From positions 5,308,501 to 5,372,500 of the forward strand of contig NZ_CP030117.1 of NCBI RefSeq assembly GCF_001039275.2: a DNA stretch of 64,000 nt, in the 5' to 3' direction. A program made the translations under genes and the position numbers. The notes beneath the pieces were generated by a model, which saw only the letters and a program-made list of their open reading frames with translations, did no database searches and had not been told where the DNA came from. The DNA comes from Brevibacillus brevis. Its GTDB lineage: Bacteria > Bacillota > Bacilli > Brevibacillales > Brevibacillaceae. Shown here in pieces: positions 61,465-64,000 of this stretch (its first letter is position 1; each line of letters starts with the position of its first letter).

Positions 61465-61504
61465 AAACGCACCGGGATACGGATAATCCAACCCAGGTGC
61501 GTTT
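61465..61504 (+). terminator. Terminator of the GNAT gene
   Basis: A 9-bp stem AAACGCACC/GGTGCGTTT is followed by a short T-run on the plus strand. Confidence 0.8.
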
Positions 61505-61635
61505 TTACATTTCGGCTTGGATTCCACAGAAAAGGATTCACTGTAGGTAAATATGACCAGGGAGGAGTATAATTATTTAAATGGTAAGAAAATCCACCCG
61601 TTTCCCAGTAATCCTTTCAAGAAAGAGAGATTGAT

Positions 61636-62913
61636 ATGAAAAGAAAACTCCTGATCACCCTAAGCTTGTTCATCGTGCTGCGTGTATTGACGGGTTTCCA
61701 ATCTGCATCAGCCAACACCTTACAACAGTCATTGCAATCTACCCTTGTCCCTGTTTCAAAAATGGAGCTTCCTGCAAAAACCATCATCGGGTTTGGAGAA
61801 GCTACGCATGGCAACAAGCAATTCACTACGCTGAAGCTAGATATTTTTAAGCATTTGGTAGAAAAACAAGGTTATCGCGTATTTGCCATTGAAGGTGATT
61901 TTGGCGGTGGTCAAAAGGTTAATGAATACATTTTAGGCGGCAACGGAACTGCGCAGGATGCCGCAAAAGCCATCGGATTTACGATTTACCAAACAGAAGA
62001 AATGGCTGCCCTTCTCTCTTGGATGCGCGCCTTTAATGAGCAGCGGGATGCCAAGGACCAAATTCATTTCTACGGCTTTGACATGCAACGCTATGACCAT
62101 AACAAAAACGGGCTATTCTCCTATTTGAAAAAAGTTGATCCGACACTCGCATCCAAGTATGAGAAGCTGCTTACGAATCTGAATGACAAGACGGTGTATG
62201 ATCAAAAGATTCCCCTCGTACAGGAAGCGCTCACCCACATAAAAAGCTTGATGGAGCAGATGAAACAAAACCAATCCGTTTACATCGCGAAAAGCTCTGA
62301 GAAAGAATATGAGCTGGCTACTGCCTTCGCTGAATCCATCAAGCAAAACGCTACACTCCGCGGAACAAACACGAACTATGGCAACACCCGTGATCGCTAT
62401 ATGGCGGACAAAGTGATGTGGGTTCTATCCTTTGAAAAGAAGCATTACGGTCGCAACAACATGTTCATCGCCGGACATAATGGACATATCGAAAAGACCT
62501 CTACTACCACAGGAATGACAACCTGTATGGGGGCACATCTCGCAAAAGCATTGGGGGACCACTATTACGCAATCGGAAGCGAATTCTACGAAAGTACCTT
62601 CCTTGCAAAGGACGCCACTACCAATGAGCGCAAAGCGTTTACAGTAAAAAATAGTGGCAATAATCGGCTGGCTGTTCTGTTTGCTCAGACAGGCATGGCG
62701 GATGGATTCCTTGATTTTGCCAAGACAAAGCATCATGCGGATTTTTACACCTATCTGAATAAAGCACAGTCAATCAGTGCAATCGGTGATGTTTTTAGTG
62801 GATGGTACGGAAAAATGGAGAAGATGTATACGTTGCAGATGATTCCAGCAAAAGCTTTTGATGCGATCATCTTCGTGCGAACGGCTACTCCTTCAGTTAT
62901 GATAACGGATTAA
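61636..62913 (+). CDS. Erythromycin esterase family protein, exported
   Basis: 425 residues with a signal peptide (basic start, hydrophobic core, cleavage near SASA-N). The Ere-family active-site elements are present: IIGFGEATHGNKQ, FAIEGDFGGG, IHFYGFDMQRYD and NMFIAGHNGHI. Ere enzymes open macrolide lactones, but most family members in soil bacilli are untested, and export is not typical of EreA/EreB. No macrolide genes surround it. Confidence 0.85.
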   Translation: MKRKLLITLSLFIVLRVLTGFQSASANTLQQSLQSTLVPVSKMELPAKTIIGFGEATHGNKQFTTLKLDIFKHLVEKQGYRVFAIEGDFGGGQKVNEYILGGNGTAQDAAKAIGFTIYQTEEMAALLSWMRAFNEQRDAKDQIHFYGFDMQRYDHNKNGLFSYLKKVDPTLASKYEKLLTNLNDKTVYDQKIPLVQEALTHIKSLMEQMKQNQSVYIAKSSEKEYELATAFAESIKQNATLRGTNTNYGNTRDRYMADKVMWVLSFEKKHYGRNNMFIAGHNGHIEKTSTTTGMTTCMGAHLAKALGDHYYAIGSEFYESTFLAKDATTNERKAFTVKNSGNNRLAVLFAQTGMADGFLDFAKTKHHADFYTYLNKAQSISAIGDVFSGWYGKMEKMYTLQMIPAKAFDAIIFVRTATPSVMITD

Positions 62914-62944
62914 CGGGTAGGGACATTTGCCTGTTTATAAAATT

Positions 62945-62971
62945 ACGGCAGCCGATTAAACAGGCTGCCGT
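62945..62971 (+). terminator. Terminator of the esterase-family gene
   Basis: A 9-bp stem ACGGCAGCC/GGCTGCCGT is followed by TTTTT. Confidence 0.88.
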
Positions 62972-62988
62972 TTTTTGAGGGTGTGCGA

Positions 62989-63411
62989 TTATTGCTCCAA
63001 TACCTTTTCAAGCTCACCGCACCAATTGCTCCAGCCATACTTGGCTCCGCCCAGTGCTTGAGCATTTGAGATTCCGGTTTGTTCGAGATGAAGGTTAATC
63101 TTTCCGTTCCCTAAATCCTGCAACGTCCAGGTGACTGTGTGCTTCTCTCCTCCACTGCACCACGTATAGGACAGCCGGTGTGGTTCTTCTACGATAAGCA
63201 CTTCGCCGTCAACAATTCCATCCCAATATTCGGTCGGCTGAGTACGAAACTGAAAGTGGTGTCCGATAACGGGCTTAAAATCATTTTCCATCGCCTGTCC
63301 GGTGTGGACGTTGACCATCCATTTGGTAAGCTTGTTTGCATCGGTTAAAGCGGACCAGAGCTTCTCCATCGTTGTTTTGTACTGAAAATCCAGGGATAAT
63401 GTTAAACTCAT
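62989..63411 (-). CDS. AHSA1/SRPBCC domain protein
   Basis: 140 residues of START-like (Bet v1) fold with SLDFQYKTTMEKLWSALTD, LTKWMVN, WDGIVDGEVLIVEEPHRL and the closing GWSNWCGELEKVLE. ATG 63411 overlaps the ArsR stop (ATGA), a common ArsR-AHSA1 pair. It would bind a hydrophobic ligand; the identity is unknown. Confidence 0.88.
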   Translation of the reverse strand: MSLTLSLDFQYKTTMEKLWSALTDANKLTKWMVNVHTGQAMENDFKPVIGHHFQFRTQPTEYWDGIVDGEVLIVEEPHRLSYTWCSGGEKHTVTWTLQDLGNGKINLHLEQTGISNAQALGGAKYGWSNWCGELEKVLEQ

Positions 63412-63737
63412 TCTTCTTCCTCCTCTAAAAATTGGTTTAAGCGCAGCATATTCGTACTCCAGAACTTCGTGTAGAAAGCCAACCAATCTTGAATTTCTCT
63501 AAGTGGAGCGGCGTTTAGCCTAAATCGCGTTTCTCTGCCGACTTTTCGGTCAAGTACCAGTCCGGCCTCTTTCAGGATTGTCAAATGTTTGGATACCGCT
63601 GTGCGCCCCATTTGAAACTGTGCCGTTAATTCATGAAGCGGTATCTCCTCTGCCTCTGCTAACAAGCGGATCAGTCGACGCCTGGTTGGGTCCGCAATCG
63701 CATCAAACACATCCCGTAACGGGTTGTTCTCGCTCAC
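63408..63737 (-). CDS. ArsR family regulator
   Basis: 109-residue winged-helix regulator with DPTRRRLIRLLAEAEEIPLHEL and QFQMGRTAVSKHLTILKEAGLV. The metal-binding ELCVCDL box of ArsR/SmtB metal sensors is absent, fitting the non-metal AHSA1-linked subgroup. The start is GTG with GGAGGG about 6 nt upstream. It forms a unit with the AHSA1 gene. Confidence 0.9.
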   Translation of the reverse strand: MSENNPLRDVFDAIADPTRRRLIRLLAEAEEIPLHELTAQFQMGRTAVSKHLTILKEAGLVLDRKVGRETRFRLNAAPLREIQDWLAFYTKFWSTNMLRLNQFLEEEEE

Positions 63738-63803
63738 AACACTCCCTCCAAAATCTGATTTTCTGTAGTATGGTGAGGACAGCCGTTAATTTCTGCAACC
63801 TCC

Positions 63804-64000
63804 CTAAAGTTTGCGGCTTATCGGACGTAGCGCCCACGAGGCGATATTTAGCGCAGCATATGAAAGCGGAAGAATCATGTAAAACCCGTACTCTCCATAA
63901 TCGTTCGCAAGCGCATGAGATAAAGCCGCACCAGTCATTAAAAAGAAGATACCAGCGTGAACCCATTCTTTAAGCCGGGGAAACCCTGGGATAACGAGAG
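63804..64000 (-). CDS. DoxX-like membrane protein (5' end outside window)
   Basis: The minus strand has an open frame from the window edge to TAG at 63804-63806. The visible C-terminal 64 residues contain PRLKEWVHAGIFFLMTGAAL, SHALANDYGEYG and a final helix, recognisable as a DoxX-like family end. The start and N-terminal half lie to the right. It is upstream of the ArsR/AHSA1 pair on the same strand and may share a promoter with it. Confidence 0.75.
   Translation of the reverse strand, partial: LVIPGFPRLKEWVHAGIFFLMTGAALSHALANDYGEYGFYMILPLSYAALNIASWALRPISRKL

Noticed and set aside
61636..62913. Calling the Ere-family protein a macrolide-resistance determinant
   Set aside because: Family-level similarity with an export signal and no resistance context; substrate not deducible from sequence.

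Overview
The window looks like chromosome of an aerobic, endospore-forming Bacillales bacterium, most likely Brevibacillus or a close relative. This is inferred from gene content: a GerA-type germination locus, a caa3 cytochrome oxidase operon, GlpP-controlled glycerol genes and a yvaDEF-like trio. Nothing in the window looks like phage, plasmid, an insertion sequence, CRISPR, rRNA or tRNA.

Region 1 (1-18.1 kb, all on the minus strand) is a phenylacetate catabolic cluster. A promoter near 18.1 kb drives twelve genes down to 8.5 kb: EthD, PaaI and a second hotdog thioesterase, three crotonases including PaaF and PaaG, PaaK, PaaH plus a degenerate PaaH paralogue, two thiolases and an FlK-like thioesterase. 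Next come paaX, a LivHMGF-type ABC importer with its lipoprotein receptor, a soluble chemoreceptor, and finally paaA-paaB-paaC, which runs off the left edge. The promoter regions of the three paa units (before paaA, paaX and the EthD gene) carry the same 32-bp composite element, TGACGA-N13-(13-bp imperfect palindrome). It probably makes the 18 kb a single PaaX regulon.

Region 2 (18.1-36 kb) begins with a gene-free stretch holding a hairpin-rich segment and the first copy of a structured repeat of about 200 bp. A second copy lies at 30.7 kb, and the two copies show compensatory base-pair changes. Between them are ctaCDEF, an SDR oxidoreductase, a DUF2512 membrane protein, a germination locus with A and C subunits and a small two-helix protein but no B permease, a SurA-N-like foldase, a coiled-coil protein and ecsAB. 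After the second copy come a transmembrane chemoreceptor, a methyltransferase and a membrane-anchored multicopper oxidase that has lost its type-1 copper site.

Region 3 (36-50 kb) is a tightly coupled eight-gene minus-strand operon: a secreted/membrane protein, an ABC-2 type ATPase and permease, a coiled-coil membrane protein with a Gly-Asn repeat, a MoxR ATPase, a DUF58 protein and two VWA membrane proteins. A divergent lectin-like gene lies beside it.

Region 4 (50-64 kb) holds proline dehydrogenase and a divergent MocR regulator, a small Cys/Arg/Trp-rich ORF, glpF-glpK-glpD-glpP with two GlpP-type antiterminator leaders and a cre-like site, yvaD/yvaE/yvaF homologues, a MocR-like regulator that lacks the PLP lysine, a GNAT acetyltransferase, an erythromycin-esterase family protein, an ArsR/AHSA1 pair and the 3' end of a DoxX-like gene.
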